DNA of 64,000 nucleotides from assembly GCA_964590435.1 (NCBI GenBank), contig CAZPWT010000041.1, forward strand, positions 8,807 to 72,806. Reading direction: 5' to 3'. The notes under the pieces were generated by a model that was given only the letters and a program-made list of their open reading frames with translations, ran no database searches and had not been told where the DNA came from. Numbering within the stretch: the first letter of the stretch is position 1; every line of letters begins with the position of its first letter. Source of the DNA: WSZJ01 sp964590435 (lineage in GTDB: Bacteria; Planctomycetota; MHYJ01; WSZJ01). Of the stretch, positions 1-8,550 are shown piece after piece. Both the position numbers and the translations under genes were made by a program.

Positions 1-54
1 TTCGCCGCCGAACAGGCGCTCCGTGTCGGCGCACTTGAACGACTGGATCGGCAT
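1..54 (-). CDS. HigB/RelE-family toxin, N-terminal end only
   Basis: The window opens inside a minus-strand gene whose first 18 codons read MPIQSFKCADTERLFGGE. This resembles the usual start of HigB-type (plasmid maintenance killer) toxins, which begin M-x-x-S-F-x-x-x-x-T-E-x-L-F. Such toxins are ribosome-dependent mRNA endonucleases, normally about 92 residues and followed by a HigA antitoxin. The rest of the gene and any antitoxin lie outside the window. The assignment rests on 18 residues and is tentative. Confidence 0.55.
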   Translation of the reverse strand, partial: MPIQSFKCADTERLFGGE

Positions 55-141
55 GGGGGTATGGTAACGCGATCCGTTAGTATTGTCAAGCGTACCTATC
101 TGTTTCAACGAGTGGTGCGCCTGGCGGGCCGTCAGTCTCAC

Positions 142-162
142 TCGGTTACATCGTGTAACCGA
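142..162. promoter_or_regulatory. Inverted repeat, possible operator
   Basis: A perfect 8-bp inverted repeat, TCGGTTAC and GTAACCGA, separated by ATCGT. It lies between the divergent HigB-type toxin and the DUF1428 gene and has no T-run, so an operator fits better than a terminator. HigBA systems are commonly autoregulated through palindromes, but this one is about 90 bp upstream of the toxin start. Its assignment to either gene is unproven. Confidence 0.4.
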
Positions 163-273
163 CTCAGTCGCGCCAACACAGCTTCGGCCACGATTGCCCG
201 TTGCGTGCGCAGACCCCGTCGCTGGGATAAGCTCCCCGACGCGTCCGAACCCCGAACCCTTCCCGGAGGTCCC

Positions 274-624
274 ATGCGTTACGTCGACGGCTTCCTGATC
301 CCGATCCCGACGAAAAATCTAAGGACGTACACGAAGGTGGCGCGGATGGGGAAGCGGCTCTGGCTCAAGCACGGCGCGCTCGACTACCAGGAGTGCGTCG
401 TCGAGGAGCGGAAGCCCGCGTTCGGCGTCCCTTTCCCGAAGGGGCTGCGCGTCCGCAAGGGTGAGACGGTCGTGCTGGCCTGGATCGTCTTCCGGTCGAA
501 GTCGCACCGGAACGCCGTGAATGCGAAGGTCATGAAGGCCATGGGAGAGACTCCTTGCGGGGAGCCACCCTTCGACTTCAAGCGCCTTTTGTATGGGGGG
601 TTCCGGGTGATCGCCGGCAAGTAG
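274..624 (+). CDS. DUF1428 family protein (YbaA-like)
   Basis: A 116-residue protein matching the DUF1428 family, which includes E. coli YbaA and adopts a dimeric alpha/beta-barrel fold of unknown function. Family hallmarks seen are the start MRYVDGFLIPIP, a central HGALDYQECV, GETVVLAWIVFRSKSHR and the ending FDFKRLLYGGFRV. Length is normal for the family. The ATG at 274 follows a GGAGG ribosome site by a few bases; the longer upstream reading has no similar signal. The protein is probably cytoplasmic. Confidence 0.85.
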   Translation: MRYVDGFLIPIPTKNLRTYTKVARMGKRLWLKHGALDYQECVVEERKPAFGVPFPKGLRVRKGETVVLAWIVFRSKSHRNAVNAKVMKAMGETPCGEPPFDFKRLLYGGFRVIAGK

Positions 625-684
625 GGCGTCCTGTTGGCGGTCGACGGAACTCTCGGCACGCCTTCCGCCCCGTGAGGAGACGCC

Positions 685-1326
685 ATGCCTTCGTTCTTCG
701 AAGTCCTTCTCCAACGGCCGCGTCTGGCCTTGAAGCTCCTCGTCGGCGTCGCAATCATCATTTCGCTTCTCGTGTTTCTCGGGATGCGCCGGAGCAGGAT
801 GCGCGACCAGGTCCGCCGCAGCCTCGCGGAGCTGGCGGTCCTGCCTCCGATCACTCACGACGAATTCGTGAGGGACCAGGATCGCTTCGGGTCGGCCGAA
901 GCCTCGATGCTGGCGATTTACAAGTTGGGCGAGGAAAGCGTACCGATGCTCTTCGAGGAGATGGAGGAGTCCCCGAAAACGAGGGCCTGGGGGCTCCTGG
1001 CCCTTCTCCAGTTCCCGATCCAGATTTCCAGCGGGCGATACGCGCCTCCTCTCAAGCAGCTGGTGGCGTGGATCGACGATCCGGACCCGGCGGTTGCGGT
1101 CAACGCCTCGGAGTACCTGCGCAATGTGTTCCGCGTTCCCGAGGAGCGAGCGGCCGAGGGGCCGGCGCTTCGAATCGAGCGGATTCCGTCCAAGGCGACG
1201 CCGGAAGAGCGACGCGGGGCGGCGGAGCGGAACCGGCGTGCGTATGGGGAGTGGGTGAAGGCGTGGTGCGCGAAGAAGGAATTCACTTGGAAGGCGGCCG
1301 CGGGGGGATACGTCCCGGAAGAGTGA
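685..1326 (+). CDS. Membrane-anchored HEAT-like hypothetical protein
   Basis: A 213-residue protein not assigned to a named family. Residues about 15-35 form one hydrophobic helix followed by Arg-rich residues, which suggests an N-terminal membrane anchor with the remainder outside or inside depending on topology. The following 150 residues are helical and look HEAT-like (for example EEMEESPKTRAWGLLALLQF and AVNASEYLRNVF). A ribosome site, GAGGAG, sits just before the ATG. It stands alone between DUF1428 and the zinc-ribbon protein. Confidence 0.6.
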   Translation: MPSFFEVLLQRPRLALKLLVGVAIIISLLVFLGMRRSRMRDQVRRSLAELAVLPPITHDEFVRDQDRFGSAEASMLAIYKLGEESVPMLFEEMEESPKTRAWGLLALLQFPIQISSGRYAPPLKQLVAWIDDPDPAVAVNASEYLRNVFRVPEERAAEGPALRIERIPSKATPEERRGAAERNRRAYGEWVKAWCAKKEFTWKAAAGGYVPEE

Positions 1327-1341
1327 CGGAGAGGCGGTTGT

Positions 1342-1361
1342 CCTGCGCCGCTCCGCGCAGG
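1342..1361. terminator. GC-rich hairpin downstream of the HEAT-like gene
   Basis: Seven-base arms CCTGCGC and GCGCAGG around a 6-nt loop lie 16 bp after the stop codon. No U-tract follows, so this is only a possible terminator or an mRNA 3'-end stabiliser. Confidence 0.25.
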
Positions 1362-1459
1362 TGAGACGGCGACGACCCGTCCCCCTGCGAAGTGCCTGTT
1401 CCTCCGGGCATTGGCGGCATTGCGTGTCGTAGACTCACCTGGCTGAATCAGGGGCCGGG

Positions 1460-1488
1460 TTGACAGGCGCATCTTCTTGTATTACAAT
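1460..1488 (+). promoter_or_regulatory. Sigma-70 type promoter of the zinc-ribbon gene
   Basis: A consensus TTGACA at 1460-1465 is followed after exactly 17 bp by TACAAT at 1483-1488. This is the clearest complete housekeeping promoter in the window. Transcription should begin near 1495, giving a leader of about 25 nt before the ATG at 1520. Confidence 0.75.
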
Positions 1489-1519
1489 TATGCACCGATC
1501 TCCTTTGCGAGGTCCACCG

Positions 1520-2278
1520 ATGCCCCTGCCCCGGCGGCCGTCTCCGGCTCAGCCTTCCAGGTCCTCCTGCCCGGGTTGCGGGGCTCCGGTCGCCGCGCGC
1601 GGCCTGCCCTGCCCGAAGTGCGGCGCTCCCCCCGGCGACCTCCCGCGTCCGCGCCACGCGATGCCCTCGCGGCCGCTTCCGCCGGTCTCGCCCCTCGCCC
1701 TCGTCCTCGCCATCGGCTCCTGGCTCATCGGCGGCATCCTGTTCTCGATCCCGGCCCTGGTCATCGCGCGCGGCGACCTCCGCCGCTGCCGCGAGGGACG
1801 CTCGGATCCCGGCGGCGAAGGCCGGTCCCTCGCCGCCGCCTGGATCGCCGGCATCAACATCGCCGCGTTCTTCGTCATCTGCCTCGTCCTCGTCGCGCTC
1901 GCCGTCTTCTCCGTCGGCTCCGCCGCCGCGGCCCTCGACCCCGTCGCCTGGAAACAGCGCTCCCGCAACGTGCGCGATGACATCTGGCGGAAGACCTCTT
2001 CGCAGATCGAAGCCGACATCGACAAACAGATGAAGCAGCAGTCGCCGGAGGAGGGCCAGCTCTGGGAGCAGGTGAAGCGGGACTGGACCACGGTGCGCGA
2101 GCACGGGAAGGTGAAGGGCGTCGCGTGGCCGGACTCGCCGTCGATGGACCGGCTGTCGGCTTCGGTGGCCCTCAACGCGAGGCTCTGGACGATGCTCGCC
2201 GTCGGGGAAGAGAAAGTCGCGCTGGAGCTTGGATACGACAAACCGGTCCGTGCCTTGCCATTCGAGGACACGAGGTGA
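1520..2278 (+). CDS. Zinc-ribbon, DUF4190-like membrane protein
   Basis: A 252-residue protein with an N-terminal zinc ribbon (CPGCGAPVAARGLPCPKCG, residues about 13-31), a proline-rich linker, then two hydrophobic segments near residues 55-75 and 105-135. The middle, from ALVLAIGSWLIGGILFSIPA on, resembles the DUF4190 type of small membrane proteins. The C-terminal part is a soluble helical tail. The start at 1520 is chosen because GAGG precedes it and the Cys motif starts soon after; an ATG at 1490 is in frame but lies before the predicted transcription start. Function is unknown. Confidence 0.6.
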   Translation: MPLPRRPSPAQPSRSSCPGCGAPVAARGLPCPKCGAPPGDLPRPRHAMPSRPLPPVSPLALVLAIGSWLIGGILFSIPALVIARGDLRRCREGRSDPGGEGRSLAAAWIAGINIAAFFVICLVLVALAVFSVGSAAAALDPVAWKQRSRNVRDDIWRKTSSQIEADIDKQMKQQSPEEGQLWEQVKRDWTTVREHGKVKGVAWPDSPSMDRLSASVALNARLWTMLAVGEEKVALELGYDKPVRALPFEDTR

Positions 2279-2431
2279 CCGCTCGAAGTGCCGGGTGCGA
2301 CCGGTGTTGCGCGCACCTGACACCGGGCCCCCGCTCCAACCGGAACGCCGGTCAAAATCAATCCGGAATTCGCCAAGAAACCCGGGGTTGGCGCATCTAT
2401 TCTTGCGGAAGCCAACGGGAGAACCCCTTCG

Positions 2432-4654
2432 ATGCGCGACGTCACGGCCCTGGTGGTGCAGGCGCAGGCGGGAGAACGCGAAGCGCTGGCGCAGGTAATC
2501 GCTGCAGTCCAGGACGACATCTGGCGCCTGCAGAGGTCGCGCGCCCGGAGCGAGGCGGACGCCGAGGACGCGACGCAGGAGACGTTCGCGCGGATGATCG
2601 CTTCGATCGGGGAACTCCGGGATCCTCGGACGTTTGCCGGGTGGCTGGTCCGGATTGCGCTGAACGAAGCGCGCGGAGCGGCGCGGCGGCGCGGGGCGGA
2701 TGCGAAGGCGGCGAATGCCCTCGCGGCAGCGGCTTCCACTTTCTCTGAAGACAGGGAGGCGGGAGCCATGGAACGCGCGGAGCTGAGGGAATCGGTGAAG
2801 CGGGCGGTGGGCGGGCTGGACCCCGACCTGCGGACGGCGGTCGAGCTGCGATACGAGCACGGGCTGTCCTATGCCGACATCGCCCGCGCGATGGAATGCC
2901 CGGAGGGGACCGTCGCGGACCGGTTGCACACGGCGCACGACCGGCTGCGGCGCGCGCTCGCCGGCGCCGGGATCGCACTGGCGCTGGCGGCGCTGGAGAC
3001 CGAGCTGTCGGCGGAGCCCGCGGTCACGGCGCCGGAGGAACTGGGGAAGCGGCTCGCGCGGCTTGCGAGGCAAGCGCCGATGGGGCGGCCGGGGACGATG
3101 GCGAAGCCGGGGGCCCGGCCGCGCGCACTCAAGGTTCTTCTGGGATCCGCGGCCTTGGTCGCGATCCTCGCGGGGCTGGCGGCCTGGCGGATCAGGCGCT
3201 CTCCTGCACTATCGGCGGGGATTCCGGCCAGTTCCGGCACGGTTGCGACGGCGGCGCCGGGCGACGGGACCCCTGGAACGGCCTCCGAAGCGAGGGGAAC
3301 GGCGACGACCCCTGCTACCGTCCCGCAACTTCCCGCCGCCCCGCTCGGCGGGGTCTTGGGATACGTTTTCGACGCCGATGGCGGTGGGCCGATCGCTGGA
3401 GCCGTCGTGACCGCGAAGTTTCACACTAACCGGAACCTGACCGCTTCTGCCGTCAGCGACTCCCGTGGCGCCTGGTCGCTCGACCTGGCGCCCGGCGACT
3501 GGGAACTCGATGCCCAGGCGGCGGAATTTGTGCCGTTGTCGATCACTCTGATCGCCGGCCAGTGGAGCCGAGGCGAACTGGTCGACGTGTTTGCCAAGGG
3601 GCCGCAAGGGTTCGGTTACGGCCCCCGGGAACTGCCGACATATGACCTCGTCTCCGTCACCGAAGGCGCCGAAACGCCGCGGGATCTCCGGCTCCATCGC
3701 GGCGCCCGCGTCGGTGCCCGGGTGACCGACCGCTCCGGAAGGCCGCTCGCCGGAGTCAGGGCCACGTTCGTCCGTCACCTGATGAACACGCACACGCCGC
3801 GCAGGGGATTCTTCCGAGACGACTACCTCGCGGTGCCCGCGACGACCGGCGTCGACGGACGCTTCGCGTTCACCGGAGTCTCGCTTGAGGGTGCGCTCCA
3901 ATTGCGACTCGACGGCGACAGCCTGGTGTCGCGAGCGTTCACCATCGAGATCAACGGAGAAGAGCCCGTCGCGACGATGGACCAGGCAGCCACGATCCCG
4001 GGCACATTGCTCAACTCGTTCGGCAAGCCTGTTCCGGGAGCACGCTTCTTCGCGATCACCGACTGCGACATCATGAATGTCTGCCTGGATGAGGTCTCCG
4101 TCCCGGTGGACGACGTAGGCCGCTTCGAGATTCCCCCCGGCGCGGCCGGCTCGCAACTCCTGGTTGTCTGGGCACCGGGCTACGGGCCAAAGCTCGTGGA
4201 CCTCACGCACGGCCAGCCGGACCGGATCGACGTCCGGCTCCAGGAAGCCACGGCGGTCCTTCAGGGCCGCGTCCACGACGAACGCGGATTTCCGATCGTC
4301 GGCGCACAGGTCCGGGTCTCTTCCATCTGCGTCCGCCTCGACGCGATGGCCGCGAGCCTCGCCTTCGAGATGCCATTCGCCTCCTGGTACGGGCAGGACG
4401 GCGCCATGGCGTGCCTCCCGGGTTCCGCGTTCGCGCCCCTGGCCGAGACTCACGCGGACGGCACGTTCCGGCTCGAGGGCGTCGCTTCCGACGCGAGCGT
4501 GGAACTTTACGTTACCGCTCCGGGATTCCAGCTGAAGCGCCAGCCGGGCGATCCTTCGCGGGAGACGGACGTCGAACTCGTCCCGGAACAGGAGGAAGCG
4601 TGCGGTCCGGCGGCGGGTCCGGGCGGAGGCGTGAGGGTGAAACCGGGTAAGTAG
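2432..4654 (+). CDS. ECF sigma factor fused to a membrane segment and carboxypeptidase-regulatory-like domains
   Basis: A 740-residue fusion. Residues about 10-88 are sigma-70 region 2 (DAEDATQETFARMIASIGEL, then AGWLVRIALNEARGAARRR) and 120-175 are region 4 with a helix-turn-helix (LSYADIARAMECPEGTVADRL). A single transmembrane helix follows at about 233-252, then a Ser/Ala/Thr/Pro linker. The rest contains at least three carboxypeptidase-regulatory-like beta-sandwich repeats, beginning GYVFDADGGGPIAGAVVTA, ARVTDRSGRPLAGVRATF and GRVHDERGFPIVGAQVRV. The domain order predicts a sigma factor tethered to the inner membrane with a sensor or adhesive region outside. Similar fusions occur in Planctomycetota. 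No anti-sigma gene is adjacent, so the C-terminal part may itself control activity. Confidence 0.85.
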   Translation: MRDVTALVVQAQAGEREALAQVIAAVQDDIWRLQRSRARSEADAEDATQETFARMIASIGELRDPRTFAGWLVRIALNEARGAARRRGADAKAANALAAAASTFSEDREAGAMERAELRESVKRAVGGLDPDLRTAVELRYEHGLSYADIARAMECPEGTVADRLHTAHDRLRRALAGAGIALALAALETELSAEPAVTAPEELGKRLARLARQAPMGRPGTMAKPGARPRALKVLLGSAALVAILAGLAAWRIRRSPALSAGIPASSGTVATAAPGDGTPGTASEARGTATTPATVPQLPAAPLGGVLGYVFDADGGGPIAGAVVTAKFHTNRNLTASAVSDSRGAWSLDLAPGDWELDAQAAEFVPLSITLIAGQWSRGELVDVFAKGPQGFGYGPRELPTYDLVSVTEGAETPRDLRLHRGARVGARVTDRSGRPLAGVRATFVRHLMNTHTPRRGFFRDDYLAVPATTGVDGRFAFTGVSLEGALQLRLDGDSLVSRAFTIEINGEEPVATMDQAATIPGTLLNSFGKPVPGARFFAITDCDIMNVCLDEVSVPVDDVGRFEIPPGAAGSQLLVVWAPGYGPKLVDLTHGQPDRIDVRLQEATAVLQGRVHDERGFPIVGAQVRVSSICVRLDAMAASLAFEMPFASWYGQDGAMACLPGSAFAPLAETHADGTFRLEGVASDASVELYVTAPGFQLKRQPGDPSRETDVELVPEQEEACGPAAGPGGGVRVKPGK

Positions 4655-4760
4655 TATCCGTTTCGAGGTGTCGGGTGACTCGAGTTCCTGCCCCCGACAT
4701 CGCGCGCCCGGACGGAGCAACCCGTGGAATCCCGCGTCCCGAACCAATAGAGTGCCGGCC

Positions 4761-6698
4761 GTGAACAGCGGGCGCGGCATGACGTCGCTGATGGGAACCC
4801 GGGCGGGGCTGGTCGGCCTCGCCTGCGCGGCGGCCGGGCTGGTGTACGCCGGCTCGCTCCTGAACGGATTCGCGCTGGACGACGTGCTGATCGTGCAGGA
4901 CAACGCGCGCGTCCGGAATGCGTTCGACGTCCCGGGGATCTGGGGGACACCGTATTGGCCGTCGTCGGGGAAGGAACTCGGGCTGTACCGGCCGCTCGCG
5001 GTGTTTCTTTATGCGCTGCAGTGGCTGTACGGCGGGGGGGCGCCGTGGCTGTTTCACCTCTGCAACGTACTGCTGCACGTCGGCGTCACGGCGCTCGTGT
5101 TCCTGCTGATCGAGAGGCTCGTGGATCGTCGCTCGGCGCTCGTCGGCGCGCTGCTGTTCGCGGTGCACCCGGTGCACACGGAAGCCGTGGCGAACGTCGT
5201 CGGGCAGGCGGAGCTGGTCGCGGCCGCGGCGGCGCTGGCGGCTTGCGTCGTCCACGCGGCGCGGGGGCCGGATGAAGCCATCGGGTGGTCCCGGGGCGGC
5301 GCTCTCGTGCTGTGTTTCGCCGTGGGGCTGTTCACGAAAGAGAACGCGATCGTCCTGCCGGCGCTGCTGGTCCTCTGCGATCTCGCGCAGCGGCGCATCC
5401 GCTTCACGGTGCAGGGCGGGGCGGAGTACGCGCGGGCCCTGCGGATCCCGCTCGGCCTCTTCGCGGTCCTCCTGGCCGGCTACCTCGCGATCCGCTGGCA
5501 CGTCCTCGGCGGCACGCTGACCGGCACCAACGTCGGCCCCCTCGCCCGGTTGTCCGGCGGCGAACGCGTGCTCCAGGCGCTGCGCGCCTTCCCCGAATTC
5601 TTCCGGCTGCTCTTCTTTCCCGCCGACCTGTGCGGCGACTACTCGCCCGGCGTGATCGCTCCCGTCCACGGCGTCACGGCCCTCGTGGCCGTCGGCGGCC
5701 TGCTGCTCGCCGCAACGGCCCTTCTCGCCCTCTCCACGCCCCGCGCCCCCGCCGCAGGGTTCGCCGCGGCCTGGTTCCTCGCCTGCATCCTCCCGGTCTC
5801 AAACCTCCTTTTCCCCGCCGGCGTGCAGGTCGCCGAACGCACCCTCTACCTCCCGTCGTTCGCCGTGTGCGCCCTCGCCGCCTTCGCATGGAAGGGCCTC
5901 GGCGCGTCCGGGGCGAGCCGCGCCGCGCTGATCGCCCTCGCGCTCCTCGTCCTCGTCTTCGGCGCGCGCACCGCGGCGCGCGTCGGCGACTGGAAGGACA
6001 CCGTCGCCTTCGAGACCGCGCTTCTCCGCGATCACCCGGAGTGCTACCGCGCGCAGTGGAGAGTCGCGGCGCGGGCCGCCGGCGACGGCGATGCCGAACA
6101 CGCCCTCGCCCATTACGAACTCGGCTACCGCATCCACCCGCACGATCCCCAGTTCCTCGGCCAGTTCGGGATCTTCCTCGCCAGCCACGGCCGCTTCCAC
6201 CGCGCCGTCGAAATCCTCGAGCAGGTGCGGGGTCCGGAAGCGAGCGCGCCGATGACGGTCGCGTTCCTCTCCTACGCCTATCTCCGGGCGGGCCGTCCGC
6301 TCGACGCGATCGCCGCGGCCAACCGCGCCGACGCGCTCGGCGCTTCCGCGGCCGGGCTGGCGGTCCCCGTCCGCGCCGCCGCCTGGTCGTCGCTCGGCGA
6401 GCACGAGAAGTCGATCGCCGAGTGGCGCGCGCTCTGCGAAAGGCCCTTCATCAACCCCTGGCGCGACCGCCTGTTTCTCGCGCGCGAACTCGCGCTCGCG
6501 GGGCGGGCGATGGAAGCGCTGGCCATCCTCGAGGGGGCGCGCCCGTCCGGTTCTGCAGCGGGCGACGAGGCACTGGAGCGCGCCCTCAGCCTTGCGGTGC
6601 GCTCGGGGGCGTATGGCGCGGTGCCGGCAGCGGCCGACCCGCTAGGCGACTATTTCGCGCCCATGATGGCGAAGGCCACGCCAGCAGTGCGGCGGTGA
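4761..6698 (+). CDS. TMTC-like GT-C membrane protein with TPR domain
   Basis: A roughly 645-residue polytopic protein. After an N-terminal helix comes the GT-C hallmark FALDDVLIVQDNARV, whose Asp pair is the usual metal or catalytic site, then YRPLAVFLYALQWL and LLFAVHPVHTEAVANVVGQAEL. This is the pattern of TMTC/PMT-like O-mannosyltransferases that use lipid-linked sugars. About ten membrane helices are followed by a TPR-like region from about residue 430. The start is uncertain: GTG at 4761 lies 9 nt after an AATAGA box, and ATG at 4779 is the alternative. The acceptor protein is unknown. Confidence 0.7.
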   Translation: MNSGRGMTSLMGTRAGLVGLACAAAGLVYAGSLLNGFALDDVLIVQDNARVRNAFDVPGIWGTPYWPSSGKELGLYRPLAVFLYALQWLYGGGAPWLFHLCNVLLHVGVTALVFLLIERLVDRRSALVGALLFAVHPVHTEAVANVVGQAELVAAAAALAACVVHAARGPDEAIGWSRGGALVLCFAVGLFTKENAIVLPALLVLCDLAQRRIRFTVQGGAEYARALRIPLGLFAVLLAGYLAIRWHVLGGTLTGTNVGPLARLSGGERVLQALRAFPEFFRLLFFPADLCGDYSPGVIAPVHGVTALVAVGGLLLAATALLALSTPRAPAAGFAAAWFLACILPVSNLLFPAGVQVAERTLYLPSFAVCALAAFAWKGLGASGASRAALIALALLVLVFGARTAARVGDWKDTVAFETALLRDHPECYRAQWRVAARAAGDGDAEHALAHYELGYRIHPHDPQFLGQFGIFLASHGRFHRAVEILEQVRGPEASAPMTVAFLSYAYLRAGRPLDAIAAANRADALGASAAGLAVPVRAAAWSSLGEHEKSIAEWRALCERPFINPWRDRLFLARELALAGRAMEALAILEGARPSGSAAGDEALERALSLAVRSGAYGAVPAAADPLGDYFAPMMAKATPAVRR

Positions 6699-6716
6699 AC
6701 GGGCCTCGAAGCGGGA

Positions 6717-7283
6717 TCATGCCGGCGGCGGCGTGTGTTCCCGTTCCCGCATCCAGATGGTCAGGACCCACTTCACGCCCTTCCGGACCGACCGCGACTC
6801 GTGCAAGGATTCCGGGTCCGGCCTTCCATCGGGAAGGACGTTGTTGAACAGGCACAGGCGCCCCGTCTGCGGGGTGATGCTCTCTTTCGACCGCTTGCCG
6901 ATGACGGTCTCCCCGCCCGTGAAGCCTTCATTCAGGTACAGGAGCCCCGTGGCGATGCGCTGGCCGCCTCCGGCCGCCTCCTGTGCGATGGCCGGCGGCA
7001 CCAGGTCGAAGTGCGGCCCGTAGAAACCGCCGACGTCGTAGCGAATGAGCCGCGGCAGCTCAAAGTTGCTGACGGGGAGCGAAACTTCGGCGCCGACTTT
7101 CGCCAGCAGGGCGGCGACGTCGCTGTCCTCGCGCGGGATCTTGAAGTCCTTCGCCATCCGCAAGTCGGGCTGCTCGACTTTTCCCTGCGGGGTGTTCACA
7201 AGAGCAGGGGCAACGCGCGCGCCGTAGCGCTCGATGATGCCGGCACACGTGGATGCGGGGACGAAATCGTCGATGAGCTTCAT
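6717..7283 (-). CDS. 2OG-Fe(II) oxygenase, prolyl 4-hydroxylase type
   Basis: A 188-residue enzyme of the prolyl 4-hydroxylase alpha-like group. The iron ligands are visible as H91 and D93 in YGPHFD and H161 in SLHESRSVRKGVKW, with a basic residue a few positions later to bind 2-oxoglutarate. GLLYLNEGFTGGETVI is the conserved strand region between them. It would hydroxylate a protein or small molecule using O2 and 2-oxoglutarate; the substrate is unknown. GAGGAG precedes the ATG at 7283. It is divergent from the DUF2716 gene. Confidence 0.85.
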   Translation of the reverse strand: MKLIDDFVPASTCAGIIERYGARVAPALVNTPQGKVEQPDLRMAKDFKIPREDSDVAALLAKVGAEVSLPVSNFELPRLIRYDVGGFYGPHFDLVPPAIAQEAAGGGQRIATGLLYLNEGFTGGETVIGKRSKESITPQTGRLCLFNNVLPDGRPDPESLHESRSVRKGVKWVLTIWMREREHTPPPA

Positions 7284-7412
7284 GGGGGTCTCCTCGGCAG
7301 TGCGGGAATCATGAGGTTTCCTCCGCCGTTGGGCAAACATCCGCGGGCGAATGACCCCAGAGATCTCGCGCACAGGGCGCTTCCGCAACCGGGTGGCCGG
7401 CCCCTTTGCCGC

Positions 7413-7418
7413 TATCAT
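7413..7418 (+). promoter_or_regulatory. -10 box, leaderless start of DUF2716 gene
   Basis: TATCAT ends 7 nt before the ATG at 7426, so transcription should start at or next to the start codon. Confidence 0.55.
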
Positions 7419-7425
7419 GCCCGCC

Positions 7426-7917
7426 ATGCGCGAACTCTCCGCCGGCATGGGCCCGCTCGCCTGGCGACTGCTGGGCGACGACGAGTTCAACGCGGCTTGG
7501 GACCGGTGCTGCGCCGTCCCGGTCCCGGGGACGCCGCTTCGCACCTGGCGGATCCCCGACTCGTTCGACTCCCGCCTCCCCGAAGTCCAGCCGCTTCTCG
7601 CCGGATTCCACGGCGCGGTCCTCCGCGCTTTCCGCGATTGCCTGCCGCGCGGCCGGAAAATGTTCGCGCTCGACTACCACCACCCCTCGTACGAGTTCGA
7701 CCCGCACGTCCCGTTCGAGCACGATCCGAGGGACGCCGGCCGCTGGCCCGTCACGGTCCTCCCCGAGGGCGACGACACGATCTACGTCGCCCACGACCTC
7801 TCCTTCGGCACCGTCTCCGCCTGGAACCCGCAGTCGATCACGTTTTTCGGGGAAGCGCTTCTCGCGCGGATCGAGCGGGAGCGGCCGCGGTTGATGGAGG
7901 GGTGGGACATCCTGTGA
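7426..7917 (+). CDS. DUF2716 family protein
   Basis: A 163-residue protein of unknown function resembling DUF2716: FALDYHHPSYEFDPHVPF followed by WPVTVLPEGDDTIYVAHDLSFGTVSAWNPQSITFFGEALL, where the family has the pattern H-x-x-Y-x-F-x-P then P-x-GDxxxFxAxDxxxGT. The ATG at 7426 was preferred because the TATCAT box is placed exactly for a leaderless start there. Its stop overlaps a GTG that probably starts the next gene, so the two are likely cotranscribed. Confidence 0.7.
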   Translation: MRELSAGMGPLAWRLLGDDEFNAAWDRCCAVPVPGTPLRTWRIPDSFDSRLPEVQPLLAGFHGAVLRAFRDCLPRGRKMFALDYHHPSYEFDPHVPFEHDPRDAGRWPVTVLPEGDDTIYVAHDLSFGTVSAWNPQSITFFGEALLARIERERPRLMEGWDIL

Positions 7918-8480
7918 CTCGGTACGCTGGGATGATGATGTGGGTCGCGCTGCTGGCCGGCTGCGCGGATTCGCCCGGGAGCCAAGGCGGAGGAGAACCG
8001 ATGAAGGTGCTGACAATTCGATGGCAGCGGCTCGTTGATGAGAAAGGCCGGACCTGCGAGCGATGCGGCGCGACCGGGACGGCGGTGGAGGCCGCGGTCG
8101 CTCAACTGAAGCGTTCGCTGAAGGAGTTGGGGATCGACGTGGTGCTTGAGAAAGGGGTCGTCGACTTCCAGGAATTCTCGACGGACCCGCTTGCGTCGAA
8201 TCGCCTCTGGGTCGGCGGCCGGCCGATCGAGGACTGGCTCGAGGGAACGGTGGGACACAGCAAGTGCTGTTCGGTGTGCGGGGATTCCGATTGCCGCACG
8301 CTCACGGTGAACGGACAGGCGTACGAGGAGATCCCGGCGGAGTTGATCGTGCGCGCAGGGCTGCTGGCCGCGGCGCAACTGGTTTCCGGAACGTCCGGGG
8401 GTTCGTGCTGCCCTCCCGCGAAACCGGCGCCGAAGGGACCGGGGTGCTGCCCCCCGGAGTCGCCACCGAAGCAGCGGTGA
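7914..8480 (+). CDS. DUF2703 family lipoprotein, cysteine-rich
   Basis: A 188-residue protein matching DUF2703: LTIRWQRLVDEKGRTCERCGATG, LGIDVVLEKGVVDF, SNRLWVGGRPIEDWL, a CCSVCGDSDCRT cluster and EEIPAELIVRAGLLAAAQL. The many paired cysteines suggest binding of metal or an Fe-S centre, but this is not established. The N-terminus ends in LLAGC, a good lipobox. The GTG at 7914 is preferred because it gives a positively charged n-region and overlaps the previous stop (GTGA); ATG 7932 is the alternative. The C-terminus has two more Cys-Pro rich motifs. Confidence 0.8.
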   Translation: MTRYAGMMMWVALLAGCADSPGSQGGGEPMKVLTIRWQRLVDEKGRTCERCGATGTAVEAAVAQLKRSLKELGIDVVLEKGVVDFQEFSTDPLASNRLWVGGRPIEDWLEGTVGHSKCCSVCGDSDCRTLTVNGQAYEEIPAELIVRAGLLAAAQLVSGTSGGSCCPPAKPAPKGPGCCPPESPPKQR

Positions 8481-8537
8481 AGCGGGGAGGTCACGCTCGT
8501 CGTTACGGGCCGATCCGGTCGGCGCCCGATGCCGTCG

Positions 8538-8543
8538 TACAAT
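8538..8543 (+). promoter_or_regulatory. -10 box, leaderless start of YdeI-like gene
   Basis: TACAAT ends 7 nt before the ATG at 8551. A second ATG overlaps the box itself and is an unlikely start. Confidence 0.6.
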
Positions 8544-8550
8544 GACGCCG

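Noticed and set aside
1448..3073. A 541-codon minus-strand frame across the zinc-ribbon and sigma genes
   Set aside because: It has no domain and overlaps two supported genes with promoter signals.
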